Positions 5,884-15,100 of a stretch of DNA of 15,194 nt are shown piece after piece. The stretch is from positions 1 through 15,194 of the forward strand of contig LKMY01000019.1 of NCBI GenBank assembly GCA_001564205.1. Direction: 5' to 3'. How positions within the stretch are numbered: the first letter of the stretch is position 1; every line of letters starts with the position of its first letter. The notes under the pieces are model-generated. The model did no database searches. It was not told the origin of the DNA and saw only the letters and a program-made list of their open reading frames with translations. The position numbers were made by a program, and so were the translations under genes. The DNA is from Nanohaloarchaea archaeon PL-Br10_U2g5 (GTDB lineage Archaea > Halobacteriota > Halobacteria > Halobacteriales > Haloferacaceae).

Positions 5884-8829
5884 ATGAGCTCAACCGCATC
5901 ACCGGCCGGCGTGGAGTGCGGACTGACCCGCCGAACCGCCGTTGCGGTCGTCATGTTGGTCCTCGTCGGCGCGCTCGCGCTCGCATTCGCGCCCGGTATC
6001 GCCTCGGCCGATGATAGCCTCGAACGCGACGGGAGCGACCTCGTGATCAACGTTTCTGACGTTGATAACCCGGAGACGGTCACGGTCGAGGTGACTGATC
6101 CGGCCGATCCCGGAATCATTTACACCGCCGACGCAACGAACGCGGAGAGCGACATGGTCCATATCGACGTGACGGAGCCTGATGAAGGGAGTGTCAACGG
6201 GATCGATCTACGGAGTTCGGTGGTGACCGTCACCGTCGATCGGAGTGGTGGAAACGCTACGGCTGAAGAGCTTGAGAACGGCACATCGGTACCGCTTCAC
6301 GCGGTCGAGATCGCGTCTGACAGGCCGACGTGGATCGATAGCGAAGGCGATGACGACAACGCGACCAATACACTCCACGTTCCCCTGGACGCCGATAGAA
6401 CGGTCGGCTTCCCGGGAGAAGACGCGGTCGACATCGACCTCGACATCGACGGTAGCGGGACCTCGAACGTGACGGGAACCGTCCACGAGAACGGCACCCA
6501 GCTCACCGCAGACCACCACGAACTGATCGACGCGGCCGGGGACTCGAGAGAGACGCTCGACCTCCGTGTGCTCTCGGGCGACGGCCCGGTTATCGACGAT
6601 CCGTCGATCGAACCCGAACTTCGGTCAACCCACGACGGGCTCGCAGTGTGGCACCCGCTCTTTGACGACGACGGGTCGTACGCTGTCAACGCGGTCGCCA
6701 CCGAGTCGGACACCAGCTACACCGACACAGCCGCAGAGACCACCGCGGGATACCTCGACGTATCCATGCTCCCAGCCGGCGACGTCGAGATCCGGGTCAC
6801 GGATGCCACGGACGGGACCGTCCTCGTTAACAACACTGACGACCCTCTCAGATACGACGGCCCACACGAACTGAACGCCGTGGTCGGCGATGCGAATACG
6901 CTCTCGTTCGGTCCGTCGCTGGCCGGGCTCACCGTCGACGGTATTCTCGCCGGCAGCGACGATGACGCGCAGTACGCCGCGGTCGACGCTCGGATCGACG
7001 AGAACGGAGAACTGACGTTGGACGAATCGACGCTTGATGGAGTTGAGGTGAGTGGCGGAAGTATCCTGCTCTTGTCGCCGGCGGCCGGCGAGTTGTCGGT
7101 CGCGCTCGAAACGGGTGATACGGCCGGTGCAGACGGCGGCTCGCTTTTTAACGGTATTCTCCCCCTGATTCCCGCGTTTCTCATCCCACTTGTGGTCGGC
7201 CTGGTTCCTGGCACGGTTCTCGGGAAGCGAAGCGAAGACGCACCTGACCTCGTGCAGACCAGTCTTATAAGCGTCATCGGATTTTCGCTCGCTTCTCTCG
7301 GGGCCCTCTCGATTCTGTGGGTGTTGCTCCCAGATCTACGTCCGATGGGGACCATCCATTTCGTCGGCCTCGGTGGCGTACTCGTTGGGACGATCGTCGG
7401 TGGAATAACACACCAGTGGCTCGGTTCCCAGAGCGCCGCGTCCGTCGATGCCCCCTTCGCCGCGAGAGTCACCGTCACCGACGGCTCCGATCTCTTCAGC
7501 GGTGATGTCACGGTGCACTACCGAAAACCCGACGGACGAGAGCAGAGCCCCGTGACTGTCCGCGGCGGACGCGAACGGATTCAGATGCCCGGAAGCGGTA
7601 CGTGGGAGCTGTACGCTCGACACGGTGCTGCGCGGTCGGCAGTCAAGTCGGTCGACGGCAGTGACCCGGCGGTGACGTTGACTATCCCCGTCGAAACGTC
7701 ACTCACCGTTGTCGACGCGAGCGACGACGAGCCGCTCCCAGATGTCACCGCCCGCACTGAGAACGGGGTCGTCGGAACGACCGACCAGAACGGGACGATC
7801 ATCATCGAGCCGTCGGAGGACGGCAGCGATGTCGACGTCGAGCTATCTCACGACCGGTACGCGGACGCGACGCAGCGTGTTCGGTTCCAACAGGGGGCGA
7901 GCTCGACCGTTGCGCTCGACCGGCGGAACGGCCAGCTTCGAGCCATCTCTCGGATCGACGGCGAGCCCGCGGGTCCGGTCCCGCTCCGTATCGTCCCCGT
8001 CGACGGGTTCCTGAGAGAGCGGTTCGATGCGAAAACGCTCACGACTGACGCCGACGGAACGCTCTCGGAACAAGAGGTTCCAATCGGACAGTACCGCGTC
8101 GAGAGCGGTCTCAGCGATAGCACCGGCCTGTTCGACGAACGCGAGACGGCGGTACAGGTACGCGAGTCGGGAACCGCAACGGCGGATGTCGACGTTCAGT
8201 TCACGTGGCGGCTGGATCCGAGCCAGCGAGACCGGATCGATCGGGTCCGCGCCGATGTTCGCTCCATCGCCGACGGCGGTGGGCGAGACGGAGCGATCCC
8301 ACGGTACTACGCCTCTGTCGTCGATTCCATGCTCGACGCCGCCGACTCGGTTCCGGACGCAGGTCACGAGTTTGTCGGCCGCGACGTCACCCCCGACGCG
8401 GCGGTCGACGCAATCCTCGCGGCCGCGGAACGGACTACCGATGCGGTCTCCGAGGCGATGACGACGAAACGCAACATCGACCTCTTCGCTGCGTGCTCGG
8501 ATATGCCGGACCCGCAGGTTCGATGGGAAGGGACGTTCGAGCTCGGCGAACTCCTCGGCCGCCTCGAGCCCGAGTCGGGAGCACAGCGCCGCGAGGTCAA
8601 ACAGCGCTACGAGGCGGTCGACGGGCTGATCGAGGAGCGGCGAGGCGGGCTTTCCGAGGTCACTCCCGCAAGAGAAATGCAACAGCGCGCGTGGGAGCTG
8701 ACCCGCGCTACAGACCGTGGTCCGGACGCGGTCGCAATCGGCTACACGTCCCTGTTGCTGCTCGACGCCGTCGAGCAGCTGTTCGAGCACGACGCCCTCC
8801 GCGAGCGACTCACACGGACGGTGTTCTGA
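5884..8829 (+). CDS. Large membrane protein with outside beta domain and cytoplasmic beta plus helical domains (981 aa)
   Basis: No single known family recognised. A signal peptide or anchor (about 18-42) with LTRRTAVAVV could be Tat- or Sec-type, with possible cleavage after ASA at 42. An acidic beta-rich region with several N-x-S/T sequons (about 43-415) should be outside. Three spans follow, at about 424-447, 456-483 and 489-514. If the signal is cleaved, the rest is cytoplasmic: three carboxypeptidase-regulatory/Ig-like units (about 530-600, 601-680, 681-775), two with TTDxxG-type turns and one with VPIGQYRV, then a helical domain (about 776-981). The gene starts nine bases after the second tubulin-like stop, with GGAGTGATC upstream. 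Large domains on both sides of the membrane suggest a link between surface and cytoplasm. A transporter is less likely because there are few spans and no recognisable transport motif. Topology is inferred by eye. Confidence 0.85.
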   Translation: MSSTASPAGVECGLTRRTAVAVVMLVLVGALALAFAPGIASADDSLERDGSDLVINVSDVDNPETVTVEVTDPADPGIIYTADATNAESDMVHIDVTEPDEGSVNGIDLRSSVVTVTVDRSGGNATAEELENGTSVPLHAVEIASDRPTWIDSEGDDDNATNTLHVPLDADRTVGFPGEDAVDIDLDIDGSGTSNVTGTVHENGTQLTADHHELIDAAGDSRETLDLRVLSGDGPVIDDPSIEPELRSTHDGLAVWHPLFDDDGSYAVNAVATESDTSYTDTAAETTAGYLDVSMLPAGDVEIRVTDATDGTVLVNNTDDPLRYDGPHELNAVVGDANTLSFGPSLAGLTVDGILAGSDDDAQYAAVDARIDENGELTLDESTLDGVEVSGGSILLLSPAAGELSVALETGDTAGADGGSLFNGILPLIPAFLIPLVVGLVPGTVLGKRSEDAPDLVQTSLISVIGFSLASLGALSILWVLLPDLRPMGTIHFVGLGGVLVGTIVGGITHQWLGSQSAASVDAPFAARVTVTDGSDLFSGDVTVHYRKPDGREQSPVTVRGGRERIQMPGSGTWELYARHGAARSAVKSVDGSDPAVTLTIPVETSLTVVDASDDEPLPDVTARTENGVVGTTDQNGTIIIEPSEDGSDVDVELSHDRYADATQRVRFQQGASSTVALDRRNGQLRAISRIDGEPAGPVPLRIVPVDGFLRERFDAKTLTTDADGTLSEQEVPIGQYRVESGLSDSTGLFDERETAVQVRESGTATADVDVQFTWRLDPSQRDRIDRVRADVRSIADGGGRDGAIPRYYASVVDSMLDAADSVPDAGHEFVGRDVTPDAAVDAILAAAERTTDAVSEAMTTKRNIDLFAACSDMPDPQVRWEGTFELGELLGRLEPESGAQRREVKQRYEAVDGLIEERRGGLSEVTPAREMQQRAWELTRATDRGPDAVAIGYTSLLLLDAVEQLFEHDALRERLTRTVF

Positions 8830-8830
8830 T

Positions 8831-9847
8831 ATGACGAAACCACGCACACTGACGACGCGAACGGCAATCGCGTACGGACTTGTCACGCTTATCGCCCTGA
8901 CAACGGTCGCGGCCGGGGCAGCGGGGATGGCCGCCGCACAGGACGACCCGGAGACGGCCAACGACTACTTTGACACGTTCCGGGCGATGGAGGGGACTGA
9001 AGCGTATCAGGAGTATGAGGAGTTCGAAACGATCCGTACCTTTGCTGTCTCTCGGACGCAGGAGGTAGGAACGCTCAGCGGCGATGACCGCGCCGAGTTC
9101 GCGGCCGTACTCGAGACGATGGAAGCGTTCGAGCGAGCGTACGAACAGGCTGCGGCCGGCGACTACGAGTCGAGCCTCGCCGCGGCAGAAGACGTCGAGG
9201 ACGCGATCGATGAGCTGGAGTCACACGAGGAGACGCAGGCGACGCTCGCCGACCTCGCGGTGACGCGGTTCTACGCGACGCTCGGCGACGGGCTCTTCGA
9301 TGAGGCGGAGTCGACTGAGCGGACGCCGGATCGGATCGAGCTGCTCTCGATGGCGGCGACCGCGTACGAGCGGGCGAACCAGCCGAACCAAGCCGCCGAG
9401 TTCAGCCTCCAAGCCGAACGGCTCTCGGCCCAGTACGAAGCCGACACTGAGCGGATGGACGACGCGGAGGCGCAGGCGGGCGACTTCCTCGAAACGTGTC
9501 TCGAATGCGGGACGGTCGTCGGCGCGGTGGGTGGGAGCCCGAACCCACTCACGACCTTCGAGCGGTATCAGGCCGCACAGACCGCAGTCGATGACGTACA
9601 AGGGGCTCAGGCGACTGCGGAGCGCAACGGACTCGAGGAGCGCTCCGCGGAGCTGAGCGCGCTCGCAGACGAGACGAGTGACGCGCGATTCTCGCTTGCG
9701 GTCGCCTCGACCTCAATTCTCGTCGGCTACGGGCTCGTCGTCGGGCTCGTTACCACGCTGTTCGTCGGGCGGATATTCAGCTGGCGACGGACGTACGATA
9801 TGGCGCAGATCGGATCCGTTGTCTCGGCGGGTGATTCCGATGCGTAA
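8831..9847 (+). CDS. Secreted helical (TPR-like) protein with C-terminal membrane anchor (338 aa)
   Basis: The ATG at 8831 is chosen over the in-frame upstream ATG at 8717. It lies one base after the previous stop and is followed directly by a signal peptide (about 10-36, ending AAAQ). The mature part (about 37-285) is acidic and almost wholly helical, with AAxAYERA-type pairs reminiscent of TPR or helical-bundle repeats. CLEC (Cys223, Cys226) lies in the outside region and could form a disulphide or bind metal. One span at about 288-313 is followed by a basic stop-transfer stretch (SWRR) and a short acidic tail. From about residue 170 to the end it can be aligned by eye with the C-terminal part of the next gene product, including an NP motif about 50 residues before the span. 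Its stop lies inside the next gene. Likely a surface-exposed partner of the 758-aa protein; precise role unknown. Confidence 0.85.
   Translation: MTKPRTLTTRTAIAYGLVTLIALTTVAAGAAGMAAAQDDPETANDYFDTFRAMEGTEAYQEYEEFETIRTFAVSRTQEVGTLSGDDRAEFAAVLETMEAFERAYEQAAAGDYESSLAAAEDVEDAIDELESHEETQATLADLAVTRFYATLGDGLFDEAESTERTPDRIELLSMAATAYERANQPNQAAEFSLQAERLSAQYEADTERMDDAEAQAGDFLETCLECGTVVGAVGGSPNPLTTFERYQAAQTAVDDVQGAQATAERNGLEERSAELSALADETSDARFSLAVASTSILVGYGLVVGLVTTLFVGRIFSWRRTYDMAQIGSVVSAGDSDA
9829..9835 (+). promoter_or_regulatory. Shine-Dalgarno GGGTGAT for the 758-aa gene
   Basis: GGGTGAT ends four bases before the ATG at 9840, inside the 338-aa gene. It decides the start of the next gene, whose frame is open much further upstream. 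Confidence 0.6.
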
Positions 9848-12116
9848 GTCGCTTCCGGCGGTCCTCGTCGTGGCGGTCGTTATCGGCCTCCTGATCGCGC
9901 CCGCGGCCGGCGCGGCGAACGTCTCGAACGTTCAGGCGGACGACTACACGATGGATATCTCGTCGTCCTCGTCTGATGCCCACGACATCCAAGTGACGAA
10001 CAGCGGCGAGAACGACACGACGTCCGACGTGAGTATAACCCAGACGCCGTCGGGGGTGTCGGTTTCGGGTGAGAGTACGACGCTCCAGGCCGACTCGACG
10101 ACAGATGTCACACTCGATATCGATATTGTCAGCTCTAATCCGGAGAGCGGCACTGTCTCCGGCGACGTGAACGGTGAGTCGTTCTCGTTTGAGCTAACGC
10201 TCGTTCCGCAGGCCGGTTTCGCTGACGAGCCGCTCGACCTCGGTGACGTGCTTGTCGGGGAGAGCGCTTCGGGAACGGCCACCGTTGAGGAGGTCAGCGG
10301 CGATGGCTCACTCAACGGTGTCGACATCGATATCGTCGATTCCGATCCCGACGCCAGCCTGAGCTTCTCCGGCGAGGGGAGCGTCAGCGGGACGAGCGGA
10401 ACCGTCGACTGGGATCTGACTAACGTCGACGACGACCTCGATCAGTACGAGACGCTCGAGTGGACCGTTCAGATCTCCAACGGGGGAGACGGCCCGGTCC
10501 GCGAGGTCGACGTCGAGGCGCGCGTGATTTATCCCGGCTATTTCGGTGATCTCGACCTCAGTGACGACGAGTTCGTCTTCGACGAACCGCGGTCGGACGG
10601 CGACACGCTCACGCGCACGATCGACTTGGAGATCCCGAACGACGGCGACCGGCCGATCGAGATCGGCAGCGTCTCCGCGTCCACCGCCGAAACCGGGCTC
10701 AGCGTCGATGTATCGAGCACGCCGAACGAGATCGACGGGCGCTCGACTGCCGAGGCGGCGCTCGTCGTCACCGCTGACCGCGACCTCCCCGAGGGCGACT
10801 ACGACCTCTCTGCCGATGTCAGCGAGCCCGGATTCAGCAGCGATGACGCGAGCTACGACGACGGAATCGAGATAACCCACGAGACTCGGCTCGTCGCGGA
10901 CGACGCCGCGATCGGTGAGGTTCCGATCGGCGAGGGCAGCGGGCAGACGGTCACAGTGACTGAGGAACTCGGATACAACGACGTCGACGATATCGAGACG
11001 ACGCTCCGTGACGGGCCAGACGACTGGCTCACCCTGGAGCGCTCGCCGAGTTCGGTCAGCGCTGGCGAGAGCGAGTCGGCATCGTTCGACCTCGAATTCG
11101 ACACCACCGCGGAGTTCGGGTCGGACTACCAGTGGACGTACGACCTCGACGGCGACAACGACGACACGACGATAACCGTCACGGCGTCGCCGATCCCGCT
11201 CGACCTCGATCCGATCCGTGACGACCTCAGTGGCTACGACACTCCCGTCACTGCCAGCACGCTCGAGCTTGTCAACGCCATGGACGACCGGATCCAGAGC
11301 GGCGAGAGCGGTGACGAGGAGATCTCTGTCGTGTTGACGTTCGGCGAGGCGGCGACGCTATACGCGTCGGCGGTCGAGGACGCCGACGAGCAGATCGACG
11401 CTGGCGAGAACGACGAGGCACAGTCCGCGATCATCCGAGCTGCTGCCGCCTACAACAGTATGGGACTGCAGGCGAACAGGCTCGAAGACGACGAGCTTCG
11501 CGGGCTCGCAGACGCCGCACAGGCGGACGCAGAGTCCGACCTCGACCGCCTCATCGACACTCAAGAGCAGTACTACGAAGAGCGACTGGAATCCGGTGAG
11601 ATGTCGCTGATCGAGGAGGCGACCGCACAGCGTCAGCTCGCACGGATCGCGGTACTACAGGGAGACGAGGAGCGCGCGGCTGCGCTCGAAAACGACGCCG
11701 AAGAGGCGTTCGAGCGCTACTCCGACTCAGTCTCCGAAGGTGAGCAATCGGTCCAGACAGCAGACGAGACGTGGGCAGAGATGGAGTCAGAGCAGTTCGT
11801 TATGGTCTTCGGCCAACCGATTCTGTTGAACCCGGCCAACTATGACGCGTTCGTCGCCGGAACCGCGTCGATCGACGCCTCCTACGCGGACGCGATTGCA
11901 GCCTTCGAGAGCGCTGGTGAGACCACCCGTGCGGACGAAGTCGCCGCCGAACAGGAGTCACGCACGGCCGCGCTCGGGATCGCCCGCTACTCTCTGTTCG
12001 GTGCCGTCGGAGTGTATGCGTTCGTTGCTATCGGGCTGATCACACGGACCGCTAGACGAATGTTCTGGTACGTTCAAGACACGAGAGAGTCGATCACCGG
12101 CGACTTCCTCGTCTGA
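9840..12116 (+). CDS. Secreted beta-sandwich plus helical protein with C-terminal membrane anchor (758 aa)
   Basis: The ATG at 9840 is chosen because it begins a classic Sec signal (MRKSLPAVLVVAVVIGLLIA, residues 1-20, cleavage near 25) and follows GGGTGAT. The frame stays open upstream only as a shadow of the preceding gene, which it overlaps by eight bases. Residues about 27-455 are Asp/Ser/Thr-rich beta strands with phrases such as DLEIPNDGDRPIEIGSV, typical of tandem Ig-like or CARDB/NEW3-type surface domains; I count about four. Residues about 460-710 are acidic and helical, TPR-like. One span (about 714-733) and an Arg/aromatic tail (beginning RTARRMFWYV) follow. The helical-plus-span part resembles the 338-aa protein encoded just upstream. 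Nearly all of the protein should be outside, reaching into or past the S-layer. It is the last gene of the operon. Adhesin-like or S-layer-contact roles are possible but unproven. Confidence 0.87.
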   Translation: MRKSLPAVLVVAVVIGLLIAPAAGAANVSNVQADDYTMDISSSSSDAHDIQVTNSGENDTTSDVSITQTPSGVSVSGESTTLQADSTTDVTLDIDIVSSNPESGTVSGDVNGESFSFELTLVPQAGFADEPLDLGDVLVGESASGTATVEEVSGDGSLNGVDIDIVDSDPDASLSFSGEGSVSGTSGTVDWDLTNVDDDLDQYETLEWTVQISNGGDGPVREVDVEARVIYPGYFGDLDLSDDEFVFDEPRSDGDTLTRTIDLEIPNDGDRPIEIGSVSASTAETGLSVDVSSTPNEIDGRSTAEAALVVTADRDLPEGDYDLSADVSEPGFSSDDASYDDGIEITHETRLVADDAAIGEVPIGEGSGQTVTVTEELGYNDVDDIETTLRDGPDDWLTLERSPSSVSAGESESASFDLEFDTTAEFGSDYQWTYDLDGDNDDTTITVTASPIPLDLDPIRDDLSGYDTPVTASTLELVNAMDDRIQSGESGDEEISVVLTFGEAATLYASAVEDADEQIDAGENDEAQSAIIRAAAAYNSMGLQANRLEDDELRGLADAAQADAESDLDRLIDTQEQYYEERLESGEMSLIEEATAQRQLARIAVLQGDEERAAALENDAEEAFERYSDSVSEGEQSVQTADETWAEMESEQFVMVFGQPILLNPANYDAFVAGTASIDASYADAIAAFESAGETTRADEVAAEQESRTAALGIARYSLFGAVGVYAFVAIGLITRTARRMFWYVQDTRESITGDFLV

Positions 12117-12130
12117 AGATCTGGACGTTT

Positions 12131-12162
12131 CGCTTTCTTCCGAAGCGGTTTTGTGTCAAAAC
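12131..12162. terminator. Possible bidirectional terminator between convergent genes
   Basis: Two small inverted repeats fill the 62-bp gap. CGCTT (12131-12135) can pair with AAGCG (12143-12147), followed by a T-run. The perfect palindrome GTTTTG/CAAAAC (12148-12153 and 12157-12162, three-base loop) gives a T-tract on both strands. Archaeal termination mainly uses T-tracts, so a terminator for either gene is plausible. The stems are short, so confidence is low. Confidence 0.35.
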
Positions 12163-12178
12163 AACGCGTTCCGTCTCG

Positions 12179-15100
12179 TCAGTCGGTAGTTCTGAACGTC
12201 GTCGAGAGCTGCGACGGGAGCTTCGGCAGTTCGGTCGGCGCCTCCAAGCGGTCGAGTGACCACGCGTCGAGATGCTCGTCCGTCCACGTCGCCTCGTCGG
12301 TGACGGCCGGGCCCGATGCCCGGACGGCGTACTCACGGGGCTCGCCGTTCGCGGTGTACGTGACCGTGGCCTCGAATGCGGGCTCGTCGAGTCCGGATTC
12401 GAGGTCGACGAAGTGTTCGACTCGGTCGCCGGGCTCGACGATCTCACGACGTGCCGGCGAGTAGAACATCGTGTCGATCGGATCGCCGTCGGCAACCACG
12501 GAGAGGTCAGAAAGCGATTCGCGGCCGTCGTTTTCGAACGCGAGCACGACGGAGCTGTACTCGCCGGCAACCTGTGTGTCGGGGCTGATACTGGCCGTCA
12601 GCTCTCTGATACCTTCATTTGTCGCGCCGCCTGCGTTCCCATCTGCCGTCGCCAACACGTCGATCCGACGCTCCGCTTCACCGGTCGGTTCGATCCACAC
12701 GGAGAGCGGAACGGTGTCTCCCGATGTCGGTCGTCCGAGAACCGACGACGAGACCGTCTTCGCTTCACCCGGATCGACGGTGGCCGACAGCGACTCGCGC
12801 CCGCCGTTTGGCCCGGAATCGATTCCGGTCACACGACAACGGTCGTCGGTGTTGTTCTCGACGGCGGCGGTGACGCTCCCGTCCTCGGGATCGACCACTG
12901 CTGACACGTCGACGCCGTCGGTAGCGACGGGGAGCGTTTCGCCGGATAGTTTCTCGACGGTCGAGTCGTCGGCTTCGACGGTTACCGGCGGGAGCGAGAG
13001 ATCGCTCCCGGCTCCGGCGGCAACAAACCGCTCGACCGAGACGCTCTCACCGCTCTCGACGCGCCCTAATTCGAGGCGCGTCCCGTCGTCGATAGCGATG
13101 GTCGCTGCCCCGCCGTCGTTTGTGACAGTGATCTGTTCGCGGACGGCGTGACCGACGCCCGGCGCTCGCTCCGGAGTCTGTCGCGTCGCGGATATCGATC
13201 TCGATCTACCGGATGAAGCCGAGTCGGATGACACCGACCCGTCGGATGACACCGACCCGTCGGATGGTTCCGCGGTCGACTCCTCGTGCCCTCGATGTGT
13301 CGGGCCGTGATTGTCTTTCGTTCTGCTGCGCTCGGATCCCGCCGACCCACCGCTTGCGGGGTTACCATTTGGCTCTGTACTCGCTGGGTCGCGCCGACTG
13401 TCGGTGTTCTGTTCCGTCGTGGTCGATCCAGAGGGTTCCGTCGTGGTTGGCTGCCTCCTGTCTCGAGGCCGGCCAGAGCCGGACGATCGACTCCGGTCGG
13501 TTGCTCCGTTCGCCCCGTCGGCGGTGTCGTTTCGTCGCGATCGACCGCGGCCGGCGTTGGCCGACGACGGCGTCGTGAACGTCCCGTTTCCGGAGACGCG
13601 AACGCGCTCCTCCGCGTCGAGCGAGTCGAGAGCGATCCGCGCGACGCCCGCCTCGTACTGCGGGACGACCAACAGCAGTTCCTCCCCGTCTATCGTCACT
13701 GGCGACCGGATACGGCCCGCTCCTGGCATCTCCACGACGAGCCTGTCAGAGACGACGATGTCGCCGTGGACTGTAACGGTCGCCCGGAGCGCATCGCGCT
13801 CGGTGTCGGCGTCGATCGTCGGAACTGCTGGAAGCGTGCATGTTGGGGCGTACTCTCGACGCCGATCGCCGCGTGCGACTTCCAGCCCGACGGAGACGCG
13901 TCGCTCCGGCTCGTACGGCCGCGTGACGGAGCCTTCCCACGTGTCGCCGGAGTCGATTTCGGTTGTCTCGGTTCCGGCTTCGAGCAGTCGAACCGAGTCG
14001 AGCGGGACGCCACCGACGTTCTCAACTGTCACCGCAACCTCGGCGACTCCGTCTTCGACAGCCGTCGGCCGGAGCGCCGCGTCGACCGCCAACCCCCCGC
14101 TCGCTGCGTCTTCGATGGTTACCGTTCCCCGCTGGCCACCGTCGCCGTCGACTGTGACGGTAACGTCCGTCGTTCCCTCCTTTTGTACCTCGCTGACCGG
14201 AAAGTCGACGACAACTGAATCTTCGGCGTCTATCGTCACCGATCTCTCGCTCGGCGAGAACGCGCAGCCGTCGACATCGATCGCGAACTCGACTGTCTGT
14301 GCCGACTCGCCCGGATTTGAAGCCTCGATATCGACGGTTCCGCCGACGCCGACGGTGTCCGTCCGCACCGATACGTCGACCCGGCTTTGGTCGGGGACGT
14401 AGGTAGCTATCGTCCCGTCGCGGACCGAACAGATGACAGAGCCGTCTGCGGTCGCGTACACGTCGCCGCTCGGGAGATCCGGGACCGTCGAGGTCGTTCC
14501 GTTCGGCGTCACGTCCAGCACGCCCGTCGCCGTGCTGACGAGCAGCGACCCGCCACCGTAGGGGGATATCTGCGCGGCGTCGAGCTCCGTTCGCCACCGA
14601 TCCGTCCCGGTCGCGGTGTCGAGCCCGACGAGCCGGTCGCTCTGTAGCGCCGCGACGATCGTCTCGTCGCAGGTGCCGACGCTACGCACTACCGCCGAGA
14701 GATCCCGGTCGAAGGCGACGGTTCCGTCTGTGTCGACCGCAGTGAGGAACGACCACGTCGCGATCACGAAGCCGTCTGGCGTCGCGAGGAACGTGTCGTC
14801 GCGGGTGCCCGATCGGGACCGGTCCTTGGAATACTGTTCGCGCCCGCCTCCGACCTCAACGTAGCGGAGGCGGTCCGCGTCGAGGACGCCACAGCAGTCA
14901 CGGCCCTCCGCGCCGGCAACGGCGTACGCCCCGTCTGCATCGTGGCTCCACACACGGTCGCCGTCGTGTGAGTACGCCGTCAACGTCTCTGGTGAGAGCA
15001 CAAGCAGCCGATCCGCGACGGCGAGGTCGACGACGGGAGCGTCGTGCTTGATCACGGTCCGGTCGGAGCCGCTGACCAGTGTGACGCGGTCACCGAGTCC

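Noticed and set aside
7264..7270. TATA-like TTATAAG as an internal promoter
   Set aside because: It lies in the middle of the 981-aa gene, in codons for the second membrane span, and no gene begins a suitable distance downstream.
8717..8830. Upstream in-frame start for the 338-aa gene
   Set aside because: The extra 38 residues (Cys/Ser/Thr-rich) are an out-of-frame shadow of the 981-aa gene. The signal peptide begins at the ATG at 8831.
9678..9839. Upstream in-frame start for the 758-aa gene
   Set aside because: This stretch overlaps the coding end of the 338-aa gene and encodes Arg/Ser-rich shadow sequence. The Sec signal and ribosome-binding site support 9840.
13286..14402. Long plus-strand open frames opposite the propeller gene
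   Set aside because: They are antisense shadows expected in GC-rich DNA, with basic or Ser/Pro/Arg-rich composition unlike haloarchaeal proteins, while the minus strand encodes coherent propeller and Ig-like domains.
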